Assembly (NCBI GenBank): GCA_050633265.1
Contig: JBOEGE010000002.1
Coordinates: 200,103 to 264,102, forward strand
DNA: 64,000 nt
From: JBLHZY01 sp050633265
GTDB lineage: Bacteria > Pseudomonadota > Alphaproteobacteria > Rhodobacterales > Rhodobacteraceae
Direction: 5' to 3'
Positions within the stretch are counted from its first letter, which is position 1, and every line of letters starts with the position of its first letter. Under the pieces are notes generated by a model. It was not told the DNA's origin. It saw nothing but the letters and a program-made list of their open reading frames with translations, and did no database searches. Of the stretch, positions 26,156-34,166 are shown one piece after another. A program made the position numbers and the translations under genes.

Positions 26156-27118
26156 ATGATCGCCACGCGCCTCACCGAATTTTTCGGAATTGAACACCCG
26201 ATCATTTCCGCGCCCATGGCCGGGGCCTCTGGCGGTGCATTGGCCGCGGCGGTGACAGGGGCCGGAGGGCTCGGGCTGATCGGCGGCGGATATGGGGATG
26301 CGGATTGGATTGAGGCGCAATTTACCGCCGCAGGCAATGCGCGCGTTGGCTGCGGAATGATCACTTGGCGGCTTGCGCAGAACCCTGAATTGCTTGATCA
26401 AATCCTCGATCATGCGCCTGCGAGTGTCTTTCTTTCCTTTGGCGAACTATCTGATTTTGCAGCGAAAATAAGGGCCGCAGACGTTCCTTTGATCGCACAA
26501 GTGCAAACGCTTGAAGGCGCGCGCCAAGCTGTTGACGCAGGCGCACAGATCATCGCTGCGCAAGGATCAGAGGCCGGTGGGCACGGCGGCGCGCGCGCGA
26601 CGTTCACGCTGGTGCCCGAGGTCGCAGATTATCTCGCCAACAATGCGCCCAAAACCTTACTGCTCGCGGCAGGCGGCATTGCAGACGGCCGCGGATTGGC
26701 GGCGAGCCTTGCATTGGGGGCGGACGGCGCACTCGTTGGATCGCGCTTTTGGGCGAGCAAAGAGGCGCTCGTTGCGCCCGAATTTCATGCTGCGGCCTTG
26801 GCTGCGACGGGGGACCAAACCCGCCGCTCAAACGCGCCAGATATAGCCCGCGGTTTAGATTGGCCCGCGCCCTTTACCATCCGCGTGCTTGGCAATGCCC
26901 ATACCGAAAGCTGGCATGAGAATCCGGCGCAAATAACGGATCAAGCGGCGCTTGAGTACCGCAAGGCCATCGCGAATGGTGATGCGCGTTTTGCCAATGC
27001 CATCGTTGGCGAAGCGGTAGGATTGATCCACGATCTCCCCTCAGCAGGCGAGATTGTGAGCGCAATTGTGCAGGACGCCGCACAGTGCATCCAGCAAAGT
27101 GCGAGGTGCGTTAAGTGA
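26156..27118 (+). CDS. Nitronate monooxygenase-like flavoprotein (NPD family)
   Basis: A 320-residue TIM-barrel flavoprotein of the nitronate monooxygenase / 2-nitropropane dioxygenase family. The N-terminus EHPIISAPMAGASGGALAAA, the FMN-site loop AAQGSEAGGHGG with its family His, and LLLAAGGIADGRGLAASLAL and DGALVGSRFWASKEAL are all present. It starts 2 bp after mccB and ends 72 bp before mccA, inside the leucine operon. It has no defined step in leucine catabolism; detoxification of nitronates or an unrecognised flavin reaction are both possible. Confidence 0.85.
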   Translation: MIATRLTEFFGIEHPIISAPMAGASGGALAAAVTGAGGLGLIGGGYGDADWIEAQFTAAGNARVGCGMITWRLAQNPELLDQILDHAPASVFLSFGELSDFAAKIRAADVPLIAQVQTLEGARQAVDAGAQIIAAQGSEAGGHGGARATFTLVPEVADYLANNAPKTLLLAAGGIADGRGLAASLALGADGALVGSRFWASKEALVAPEFHAAALAATGDQTRRSNAPDIARGLDWPAPFTIRVLGNAHTESWHENPAQITDQAALEYRKAIANGDARFANAIVGEAVGLIHDLPSAGEIVSAIVQDAAQCIQQSARCVK

Positions 27119-27190
27119 TTGCTTCTAAACATAAAAACATTGACCCAGCTCAGTGTTTTCGCCCCAAGCCCCCCGTTGGAGAGTTGTGCA

Positions 27191-29134
27191 ATGTTCACTA
27201 AAATCTTGATCGCAAACCGGGGCGAAATTGCCTGCCGGATCGCGCGCACGGCGGCAAAAATGGGGGTGCGAACGGTCGCGGTTTATTCCGATGCGGATGC
27301 GCATTCGGCCCATGTTGCGGCATGCGATGAAGCTTATCATATCGGCGGCGCGCAGCCCTCAGAGAGCTATCTTTTGGGCGCGCGGATCATCGAGGCGGCG
27401 CTTTCTTCCGGCGCACAAGCCATCCATCCCGGCTATGGTTTTTTGTCCGAAAACCCCGAGTTCGTTGAGGCCTGCGAGAAGGCCGGACTGGTCTTTATCG
27501 GCCCCTCGGCAAATGCCATTCGCGCGATGGGTCTCAAAGATGCCGCCAAGGCCCTGATGCAAAGCGCCGGCGTTCCGGTTGTACCCGGCTATCACGGGGC
27601 GGATCAGGATGCAGAGCTGCTCGCCAAAGAGGCCGCGCGGATCGGTTTTCCTGTGCTGATCAAGGCGGTTGCGGGCGGCGGCGGCAAGGGGATGCGCCGT
27701 GTTGATCGGCCCGAGGATTTTGGCGAAGCCTTGAGTGCGGCGGCGCGCGAAGGGCAGGGGGCTTTCGGCAATCCTGCTGTTTTGATTGAGAAATATATCG
27801 AACATCCACGCCATATCGAGGTTCAGGTCTTTGGCGATGGGGCAAATGCTGTTCATCTGTTTGAGCGGGATTGCTCGCTTCAGCGCCGGCATCAAAAAGT
27901 CATCGAAGAGGCGCCAGCACCGGGCATGACGGAGGACTTTCGCGCCGCGATTTGCGCAGCGGCCGTGCGCGCCGCCAAGGCGATAGGCTATGCCAGCGCC
28001 GGCACGATTGAGTTCATTGTTGACGGGGCAAATGGGCTTAAAACGGACGGGTTTTGGTTCATGGAAATGAACACACGTTTGCAGGTTGAGCATCCGATCA
28101 CAGAGGCGATCACCGGCATTGATTTGGTGGAATGGCAGCTGCGGGTCGCTGCGGGCGAGGGGCTGCCATCCGCGCAAGAGGCGATTACAATGTCGGGCCA
28201 TGCATTTGAGGCGCGGCTCTATGCCGAAGACGTCCCGAAGGGCTTTCTCCCTGCCACCGGCACGCTCAATGTCTTGGAATTCCCCGATGCGGCGCGGATT
28301 GAAAAGGGCGTTCGTCAAGGTGATGAGATTTCCCCCTTCTATGACCCGATGATTGCCAAGATTATCACCCATGGCCCAAGCCGGGAGATAGCACTTTTAC
28401 AACTTACTCAGGCCTTAGAGGGCCTCAAAATCGGTGGATCTGTCACAAATCGTGCATTTTTGGCAAATCTGGCGCGCAATGCTGATTTTGCGGCGGGGCG
28501 TGTGGATACTGGCTTGATCGCGCGCGATTTAGAGACGCTTTGCGCTGAAATCGCACCGGATAACGCGGCGATTGCTGCCGCGATGCTTGTGGCTGCGGAT
28601 CTGAATTGCGCGCCAACAGCGATGAGCGGCTTTTCCCTTTGGAACCCCCTTGAGCACCCCGTCGAGATCGCTTACGGCGCGGAAATTCTGCGCGGAACCA
28701 TCGCCTTTATCGCCCCAGACAGGCTGCGCATCACTCAAAGCGGGCAAAGCACCGAGCTATGCTGGAGCAACGGTTGGCGGATCAATGGCGCGCGGCTTCG
28801 CGCGGTAAAATCGGGCGCGCATATATATGTGTTTGGTGCGGCGCATTGGTGCTTTGAAGCGATTGATCCATTGGCGCGCGATGCCGCTCAGGGCGCGGCG
28901 GGCAATATCATCCAAGCGCCGATGCCGGGGCTGTTGCTGGAAATCTTTGTGCGACGCGGCGATACAGTTGCAAAGGGCGCGCGGTTGGCCATTCTTGAGG
29001 CAATGAAAATGGAGCATGTTTTGGTCGCGCCCCGCGATGGGATTGTGGCCGAAGTGCTCGGGGCGCCCAACGATCAAGTCGTTGCCGGGGCGCCGTTGAT
29101 TGCTTTGGAGGAGGAGGCATCAGATGACCAATGA
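27191..29134 (+). CDS. mccA: Methylcrotonyl-CoA carboxylase, biotin carboxylase/carrier (alpha) subunit
   Basis: A 647-residue chain: the biotin carboxylase domain at the N-terminus (MFTKILIANRGEIACRIART; ATP-grasp loop KAVAGGGGKGMRRV; EMNTRLQVEHPITEAITGID), and the C-terminal biotinyl domain with the modified Lys in AILEAMKMEHVLVAP. I chose the ATG at 27191 with GGAGAG at 27178-27183; the frame is open to 27119 only through a TTG. The 3' end overlaps the GST start by 11 bp. Position in the ivd-mccB operon supports methylcrotonyl-CoA rather than propionyl-CoA as substrate. Biotin would be attached by BirA (51928). Confidence 0.95.
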   Translation: MFTKILIANRGEIACRIARTAAKMGVRTVAVYSDADAHSAHVAACDEAYHIGGAQPSESYLLGARIIEAALSSGAQAIHPGYGFLSENPEFVEACEKAGLVFIGPSANAIRAMGLKDAAKALMQSAGVPVVPGYHGADQDAELLAKEAARIGFPVLIKAVAGGGGKGMRRVDRPEDFGEALSAAAREGQGAFGNPAVLIEKYIEHPRHIEVQVFGDGANAVHLFERDCSLQRRHQKVIEEAPAPGMTEDFRAAICAAAVRAAKAIGYASAGTIEFIVDGANGLKTDGFWFMEMNTRLQVEHPITEAITGIDLVEWQLRVAAGEGLPSAQEAITMSGHAFEARLYAEDVPKGFLPATGTLNVLEFPDAARIEKGVRQGDEISPFYDPMIAKIITHGPSREIALLQLTQALEGLKIGGSVTNRAFLANLARNADFAAGRVDTGLIARDLETLCAEIAPDNAAIAAAMLVAADLNCAPTAMSGFSLWNPLEHPVEIAYGAEILRGTIAFIAPDRLRITQSGQSTELCWSNGWRINGARLRAVKSGAHIYVFGAAHWCFEAIDPLARDAAQGAAGNIIQAPMPGLLLEIFVRRGDTVAKGARLAILEAMKMEHVLVAPRDGIVAEVLGAPNDQVVAGAPLIALEEEASDDQ

Positions 29135-29792
29135 ATTGATAAGATTGCATAATATTTCGGGTTCGCGCTCTTTTCGGGTGCTTTGGCTGCTGAGCGAAAT
29201 GGGGATGACGCCCGAGCTTGCGCAATATTCGATCACGGATGGCTCGCTGCGCACCCCTGAGTATTTGGGCGCATCGCCTGCGGGGCGCGTGCCTGCGCTC
29301 GATATTGATGGGATCACGATCTATGAGAGCGGCGCGATTGTTGAATATCTCTGCGAGACGCGCCCCGAGCATGGTTTTGGGCGCGCAGTTGGAGATGCGG
29401 AACGCGTGCCTTACTTGGAGGCGATCCACTATGCCGAAACCATGGGCAATATCATCGCCAATTTGAATTTGCAGTGGCTTTTCCTGCGCGATCCCGCCAT
29501 GCGCTCGCCGACGGTCTTGAAAATCGAAGCGCGCCGATTGGAGGCAACGATTGCGCCATTGGAGGCGCTTTTGGCCAAGCAGGATTATGTATTGGCCTCG
29601 GGTTTTTCGGCAGCGGATATGATGCTTGGCTATAATTTCTTGGCCGCGCCCTATTTTGTCCGGCTTGAGCCATATCCAAATATCCGCGCTTATATTGAAC
29701 GGGTGCAATCGCGCCCCGCCTATCTGCGCGCCAAAGAGCTGGACGGCCCATCGCAATTCTACAAGCAAGATTTCTATGAAGTGACGGGCTAA
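29124..29792 (+). CDS. Glutathione S-transferase family protein
   Basis: A 222-residue GST-like protein. The N-terminal thioredoxin-fold domain has LIRLHNISGSRSFRVLWLLS and the gamma-Glu contact in DGITIYESGAIVEYLCE; the C-terminal domain is helical with ASGFSAADMMLGYNFLAAP. The start overlaps mccA by 11 bp, and HMG-CoA lyase follows 4 bp later, so it is embedded in the leucine operon. From memory, GST genes occur at this place in other Rhodobacterales. The role may be conjugation of a reactive enoyl-CoA or a thiol-dependent step; this is inference. Confidence 0.85.
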   Translation: MTNELIRLHNISGSRSFRVLWLLSEMGMTPELAQYSITDGSLRTPEYLGASPAGRVPALDIDGITIYESGAIVEYLCETRPEHGFGRAVGDAERVPYLEAIHYAETMGNIIANLNLQWLFLRDPAMRSPTVLKIEARRLEATIAPLEALLAKQDYVLASGFSAADMMLGYNFLAAPYFVRLEPYPNIRAYIERVQSRPAYLRAKELDGPSQFYKQDFYEVTG

Positions 29793-29796
29793 GGGC

Positions 29797-30669
29797 GTGG
29801 ATAAGGTCGAGATATTTGAGGTTGGCCCGCGCGACGGGTTGCAAAACGAACCTGGGATTATCTCGACCGAGGCCAAGGTCGGGCTGATTGATTGCCTCTC
29901 TGGGGCGGGATTTCGGCGCATTGAAGTGGCATCATTTGTGAGCCCCAAATGGGTTCCGCAGATGGGCGATAGTGGGGATGTTTTGGCGCGGATCGGCCGC
30001 GCGCCGGGCGTTTCCTATGCCGCGCTTACTCCAAATATGCGCGGGTTTGAGCGCGCAATGGAAGCACGCGCCGATGAGATCGCGATTTTTGGCGCGGCGA
30101 GCGAGCGTTTTAGCCAAGCCAATATAAATTGTTCGATTTCTGAAAGTTTGGAGCGGTTTTTACCCGTGATTGAGGCCGCGAATGCAGCAAATGTGAAAGT
30201 GCGCGGCTATGTTTCTTGTGTGGTGGAATGCCCCTATGAGGGGGATATCGCGCCTGCGGCGGTTGCTAAGGTCGCCAAAGCGCTGCGGGATATGGGCTGT
30301 TATGAGGTCTCGCTCGGGGAAACATTGGGGCGGGCGCGGCCCGAACAGGTTGATGCGATGCTGGGGGCTGTTTTGGATGAAATACCGGCGCATGAATTGG
30401 CCGGGCATTTTCATGATACATCTGGGCGGGCCTTGGCCAATATTGATGCGGCTTTGGCGCGCGGCTTGCGGGTGTTTGATGCGGCTGTCGGCGGCTTGGG
30501 CGGCTGCCCTTATGCGCCCGGGGCGGCGGGCAATGTCGCAACCGAGCTTGTTGCCGCGCATTTGGCAGCAAGAGGATATGAGACAGGGCTAGATGCCAGC
30601 ACCCTAATGGAAGCGGCGGATATGGCGCGTGCCATGCGCGATCAGGGCAAGGAAAAAGCGAATGTTTGA
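29797..30669 (+). CDS. mvaB: Hydroxymethylglutaryl-CoA lyase
   Basis: Splits HMG-CoA into acetoacetate and acetyl-CoA, the last step of leucine degradation. It is a TIM barrel with the DRE-type opening EVGPRDGLQNEPGIISTEAK, the metal-binding HFHDTSGRALANIDAAL, and the catalytic Cys motif GGLGGCPYAPGAAGNVATEL. The start is GTG at 29797, 4 bp after the GST stop. It is 290 residues, slightly below the usual 300. Its end overlaps the next gene by 8 bp. Confidence 0.95.
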   Translation: MDKVEIFEVGPRDGLQNEPGIISTEAKVGLIDCLSGAGFRRIEVASFVSPKWVPQMGDSGDVLARIGRAPGVSYAALTPNMRGFERAMEARADEIAIFGAASERFSQANINCSISESLERFLPVIEAANAANVKVRGYVSCVVECPYEGDIAPAAVAKVAKALRDMGCYEVSLGETLGRARPEQVDAMLGAVLDEIPAHELAGHFHDTSGRALANIDAALARGLRVFDAAVGGLGGCPYAPGAAGNVATELVAAHLAARGYETGLDASTLMEAADMARAMRDQGKEKANV

Positions 30670-31444
30670 GACGATCAAAGTGGCGCTTGATGCGCGCGGT
30701 GTTGCAGAGCTGATCCTTGCGCGGCCCGAAAAGCACAATGCGCTGAGCGCGCAGATGATCGGCGAGATCACCCAAGCGGCGGCGCAACTGGGCGATGATC
30801 CCGCTGTGCGGGTGGTGATCCTGCGAGCCGAGGGCAAAAGCTTTTGCGCTGGTGGCGATTTGCGCTGGATGCAGGATCAGATGGCCGCAGATCGCGCGAC
30901 CCGCGCCCGCGAGGCCCGCAGCATCGCCGATATGCTCGGCGCGCTCAACAGCCTGCCCAAACCGCTGATCGGGCGGATACAGGGCAATGCGATTGGCGGC
31001 GGTGTTGGCATGGCCTGCGTCTGCGATATTGCGATTGCCGATACGGGGGTAAAATTCGGCCTGACAGAAACCCGGCTTGGCCTGATCCCAGCGACGATTG
31101 GCCCCTATGTTTTGGCGCGGATGGGCGAGGCGAATGCGCGCCGGGTATTCATGAATGCGCGGGTGTTTGGGGCGGATGAGGCGGCCGCGCTAGGGATCAT
31201 CGCGCGCGCGGTCAAATCCGAAGATCTGGACGCCGCCGTTGAGGCCGAAGTGAGCCCCTATCTCAGCTGTGCGCCCGGCGCTGTTGCCGCGGCGAAAGCC
31301 TTGGCCCGCAAGCTTGGCGCGGATGTGGGAGAGGCGCAGATCGCGCATTCGGTCGAGGTCTTGATCCAGCAATGGGAAGGCGAAGAAGCCCGCGCCGGGA
31401 TCGCTGCGTTTTTTGCCAAAGAAACCCCGCCTTGGGCGCAATAA
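30662..31444 (+). CDS. liuC: Methylglutaconyl-CoA hydratase (enoyl-CoA hydratase family)
   Basis: A 260-residue crotonase-fold protein that hydrates 3-methylglutaconyl-CoA to HMG-CoA. The oxyanion-hole blocks are KSFCAGGDLRWMQDQM and IQGNAIGGGVGMACVCDIAI; the catalytic Glu region is FGLTETRLGLIPATIGPYV. The ATG at 30662 lies inside the last codons of mvaB (8-bp overlap); the frame open to 30629 is an upstream extension without family match. It is last in the ivd-to-liuC operon, and the specific substrate is assigned from that context. Confidence 0.9.
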   Translation: MFETIKVALDARGVAELILARPEKHNALSAQMIGEITQAAAQLGDDPAVRVVILRAEGKSFCAGGDLRWMQDQMAADRATRAREARSIADMLGALNSLPKPLIGRIQGNAIGGGVGMACVCDIAIADTGVKFGLTETRLGLIPATIGPYVLARMGEANARRVFMNARVFGADEAAALGIIARAVKSEDLDAAVEAEVSPYLSCAPGAVAAAKALARKLGADVGEAQIAHSVEVLIQQWEGEEARAGIAAFFAKETPPWAQ

Positions 31445-31745
31445 ACCGGCGGCATTGGCCCGCGCATCGGCCCCAAACCTGCGCCCAATGTGGCGCTATT
31501 CAGCATTTGTCAGAGATTCGGGCAGGAATTGTTAACCAATTTATGCTTGGGCGCGCAATTTAGTTGCGCCACTGCCTCTGAATTCGCCATTTCGCGCGCC
31601 CATCTCAAAAAAACCGCTACAGCCCCATTATTGCGCGCATTTTCCGCCCCAGAAAGCGCCTTGCCTTGGTTGACCCCACCATGGCCTAGCGCTAAACCCA
31701 CAGGAAGCTAAACCATGCGCGAAATGCGCGTGAAAGGAGCCACTC
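31445..31745 (+). other. Intergenic region before the nuo operon
   Basis: About 300 bp with no convincing gene. It holds the inverted repeat at 31553-31569 and a possible promoter TTGACC (31670-31675) with CTAAAC 16 bp further (31692-31697). The nuoA ribosome site GGAG is at 31736-31739. It also must contain the end of the liu transcript, but I see no clear terminator hairpin with a T-tract. Confidence 0.45.
31553..31569. promoter_or_regulatory. GCGCAA-N5-TTGCGC inverted repeat upstream of nuoA
   Basis: GCGCAA-TTTAG-TTGCGC has the same arms and the same 5-bp spacer as the core of the palindrome upstream of pntA (10768-10784, spacer CATTG). It lies 176 bp before the nuoA start codon and about 100 bp before the candidate -35 box, so an activator or upstream repressor site is possible. 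Confidence 0.5.
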
Positions 31746-32111
31746 GTGGAAGATATGCTTCGGGAATACCTCCCCATCGTTATTTTTTTGGGCCTCGCCA
31801 TTGCGCTTGGCATTATTCTAATCCTTGCAGCTGTGATCATCGCTGTGCGCAATCCAGATCCGGAAAAGGTCTCTGCGTATGAATGCGGCTTTAATGCCTT
31901 TGATGATGCGCGGATGAAATTCGATGTGAGGTTCTACCTCGTTTCGATCCTCTTCATCATCTTTGATCTCGAAGTGGCGTTTCTGTTTCCTTGGGCGGTC
32001 GCCTTTAAGGATGTCGGGCTCGTTGGCTTTTGGTCGATGATGGTCTTCCTTGGCGTGCTGACCATCGGCTTTGCATATGAGTGGAAAAAGGGAGCCTTGG
32101 AATGGGCGTGA
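31746..32111 (+). CDS. nuoA: NADH-quinone oxidoreductase subunit A
   Basis: A 121-residue membrane subunit of complex I with three helices and the family block YECGFNAFDDARMKFDVRFY followed by LFIIFDLEVAFLFPWAV. The GTG at 31746 is 6 bp after GGAG; an internal ATG at 31755 is too far from that site. The 3' end overlaps nuoB by 10 bp. It is the first gene of the 24-gene nuo cluster. Confidence 0.96.
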   Translation: MEDMLREYLPIVIFLGLAIALGIILILAAVIIAVRNPDPEKVSAYECGFNAFDDARMKFDVRFYLVSILFIIFDLEVAFLFPWAVAFKDVGLVGFWSMMVFLGVLTIGFAYEWKKGALEWA

Positions 32112-32635
32112 GCACAGGCGAAAACACCGCAGGCCCAGACCGCGAAGTTGCCACGCAGCAGCTTAATCGCGAACTCCAAGACAAGGGCTTTTTGCTCACC
32201 TCCACCGAGGACATTGTTAACTGGGCGCGCACCGGCTCGCTGCACTGGATGACATTCGGCTTGGCCTGCTGCGCGGTTGAGATGATGCACACCTCTATGC
32301 CGCGCTATGATCTTGAGCGTTTCGGGACAGCGCCGCGCGCCTCTCCGCGCCAATCGGATCTGATGATCGTGGCCGGAACGCTGACCAATAAAATGGCCCC
32401 TGCGCTGCGCAAGGTTTATGATCAAATGCCCGAGCCGCGCTATGTGATCTCCATGGGCTCTTGTGCCAATGGCGGCGGCTATTATCACTATTCCTATTCC
32501 GTTGTGCGCGGATGCGATCGGATCGTTCCGGTTGATATCTATGTGCCGGGCTGCCCGCCCACAGCCGAGGCGCTGCTTTACGGCATCCTTCAGCTTCAGC
32601 GCAAAATTCGCCGCACCGGCACGATCGCGAGGTAA
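32102..32635 (+). CDS. nuoB: NADH-quinone oxidoreductase subunit B
   Basis: A 177-residue subunit carrying iron-sulfur cluster N2, which hands electrons to quinone. The tandem cluster cysteines are near residues 56-57 in FGLACCAVEMMHT; the other ligands are in SMGSCANGGGYYHYSYSVV and VPGCPPTAEAL. The ATG at 32102 overlaps the nuoA stop. The longer frame to 32081 would run further into nuoA. Confidence 0.97.
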   Translation: MGVSTGENTAGPDREVATQQLNRELQDKGFLLTSTEDIVNWARTGSLHWMTFGLACCAVEMMHTSMPRYDLERFGTAPRASPRQSDLMIVAGTLTNKMAPALRKVYDQMPEPRYVISMGSCANGGGYYHYSYSVVRGCDRIVPVDIYVPGCPPTAEALLYGILQLQRKIRRTGTIAR

Positions 32636-32638
32636 TCC

Positions 32639-33247
32639 ATGTCTGACGCGCTTCAAGAACTTGGCACCCATATCGAGCTGAAACGCCCCGATTGCGTTTT
32701 GGGTTGGTCGGTTGCTTTTGGCGAACTCACGGTCGATGTCGCCCCGGCGCAGCTGGTCAATTTCATTGATTTCCTGCGCAGCGATGGGAGCTGCAAATTC
32801 TCCTCCCTTGTGGATATTACGGCCGTGGATTACCCGGCGCGCGATGCCCGCTTTGATGTGGTCTATCATTTCCTCTCGATGTACCAAAATCATCGCATCC
32901 GCCTGCGCATTGCCGTGCGCGAAGATGAGATGGTCCCTTCAATCACCTCCATTCACCCATCCGCCGATTGGTTTGAGCGCGAAGTGTTTGATATGTTTGG
33001 TATCCTGTTTTCCGGCCATCCCGATCTGCGCCGCTTGCTCACCGATTACGGCTTTCGCGGCCACCCGCTGCGCAAGGATTTCCCAACAACGGGCTATACC
33101 GAAGTTCGTTATGACGAAGAGCAAAAGCGCGTTGTTTATGAGTCGGTGAGCCTTATCCAAGAATATCGCCAGTTTGATTTCATGAGCCCTTGGGAGGGTG
33201 CTGAATACATCCTTCCCGGCGACGAGAAGCAGAAAGAGGGCGCTTAA
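32639..33247 (+). CDS. nuoC: NADH-quinone oxidoreductase subunit C
   Basis: The 30-kDa-type subunit of the connecting arm (202 residues), separate from NuoD as in most alphaproteobacteria. The signature ERE-VFDMFGI segment WFEREVFDMFGILFSGHPDL and the C-terminal GHPLRKDFPTTGYTEVRYD are present. It lies 3 bp after nuoB. The next base after its stop begins the TTG of the sulfotransferase gene. Confidence 0.97.
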   Translation: MSDALQELGTHIELKRPDCVLGWSVAFGELTVDVAPAQLVNFIDFLRSDGSCKFSSLVDITAVDYPARDARFDVVYHFLSMYQNHRIRLRIAVREDEMVPSITSIHPSADWFEREVFDMFGILFSGHPDLRRLLTDYGFRGHPLRKDFPTTGYTEVRYDEEQKRVVYESVSLIQEYRQFDFMSPWEGAEYILPGDEKQKEGA

Positions 33248-34162
33248 TTGGCCCAAGATCCGACACTTATGTTCTGTGTAGGCGCGACAAAAGCCGGGAC
33301 CTCCTGGCTTTATCGCTATCTGCACGATCATCCCGAGTGTCACCTGCGCTCGATCAAAGAATTGCACTTCTTTGATACGGTCGATTTTGATGATTATGAG
33401 CGCCAGTTTGATGTCTTTGCCCGGCTGCGCGCGGATCTGGTCGAACGGCTGGCATCGGTCGAGGCCAAGGCCGCATCCGAAGACAAGCCCTATACATGGC
33501 AGCTCAAAAACCTGCGCCGCCAAATCCGCGATATTGATGAGATGGTGGCGGCGCTTGAAGACCCCCAGCTTGGGGAATTGCTCTATGAAACCTATCTGTT
33601 TCGCGGCATTGGCGATAAAAAGCTGATCGGCGATTTGACCCCGGCCTATGCGCTGCTTTCCAAAGAGCGGCTCGCGAAAATGGCAGAGATGGCTGAAAAC
33701 GTGCGCTTTGTGTTTTTGATGCGCGATCCGATTGATCGCCTCTGGAGCCATGTGCGCATGCAGGCCAATCGCAATTTGCAGCCCGGCGAAGAGGTCACAA
33801 CCAAATCCAAGAATATCGTTGGCCGCATGGCGACCCATGGCGACGAGCCGCATATTTTGGAGCGCGGCGATTATGCCGGCACGATCCAACGCCTGCGCGC
33901 AGCCGTTCCCGAAGATCGGCTTTTGCTGGAATTCACCGAAGAGCTGTTTTCTGAGGCTGGCGTGCGCCGCCTATGCGCATTTCTGGGCATTTCCTATGTG
34001 CCCGCCAAGGTTGAAGAGCGCTGGCATGTTGGCCCGCGCCTTGAGATGAACGATAAAATAAGAGGCATGGCCGCTGATATGTTGGCGCCGCAATATGCCT
34101 TTGCAGAGCAGAATTTCGGCCAGCTCCCAGAGCGCTGGCAAGAAAATATGGCGAGGGTCTGA
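33248..34162 (+). CDS. Sulfotransferase-family protein inside the nuo operon
   Basis: A 304-residue PAPS-dependent sulfotransferase-like protein between nuoC and nuoD. The 5'-phosphosulfate loop is MFCVGATKAGTSWLYRYL (residues 8-25), and the 3'-phosphate site is RFVFLMRDPIDRLWSHVRMQ. Residues 45-120 form a charged, probably helical insertion. The start is TTG directly behind the nuoC stop (0-bp gap); ATG at 33269 is an alternative but would cut the first beta strand. There is no signal peptide or membrane helix. The acceptor is unknown. It lies 4 bp before nuoD, so expression tied to complex I is clear, while a role in it is not. Confidence 0.88.
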   Translation: MAQDPTLMFCVGATKAGTSWLYRYLHDHPECHLRSIKELHFFDTVDFDDYERQFDVFARLRADLVERLASVEAKAASEDKPYTWQLKNLRRQIRDIDEMVAALEDPQLGELLYETYLFRGIGDKKLIGDLTPAYALLSKERLAKMAEMAENVRFVFLMRDPIDRLWSHVRMQANRNLQPGEEVTTKSKNIVGRMATHGDEPHILERGDYAGTIQRLRAAVPEDRLLLEFTEELFSEAGVRRLCAFLGISYVPAKVEERWHVGPRLEMNDKIRGMAADMLAPQYAFAEQNFGQLPERWQENMARV

Positions 34163-34166
34163 GACG

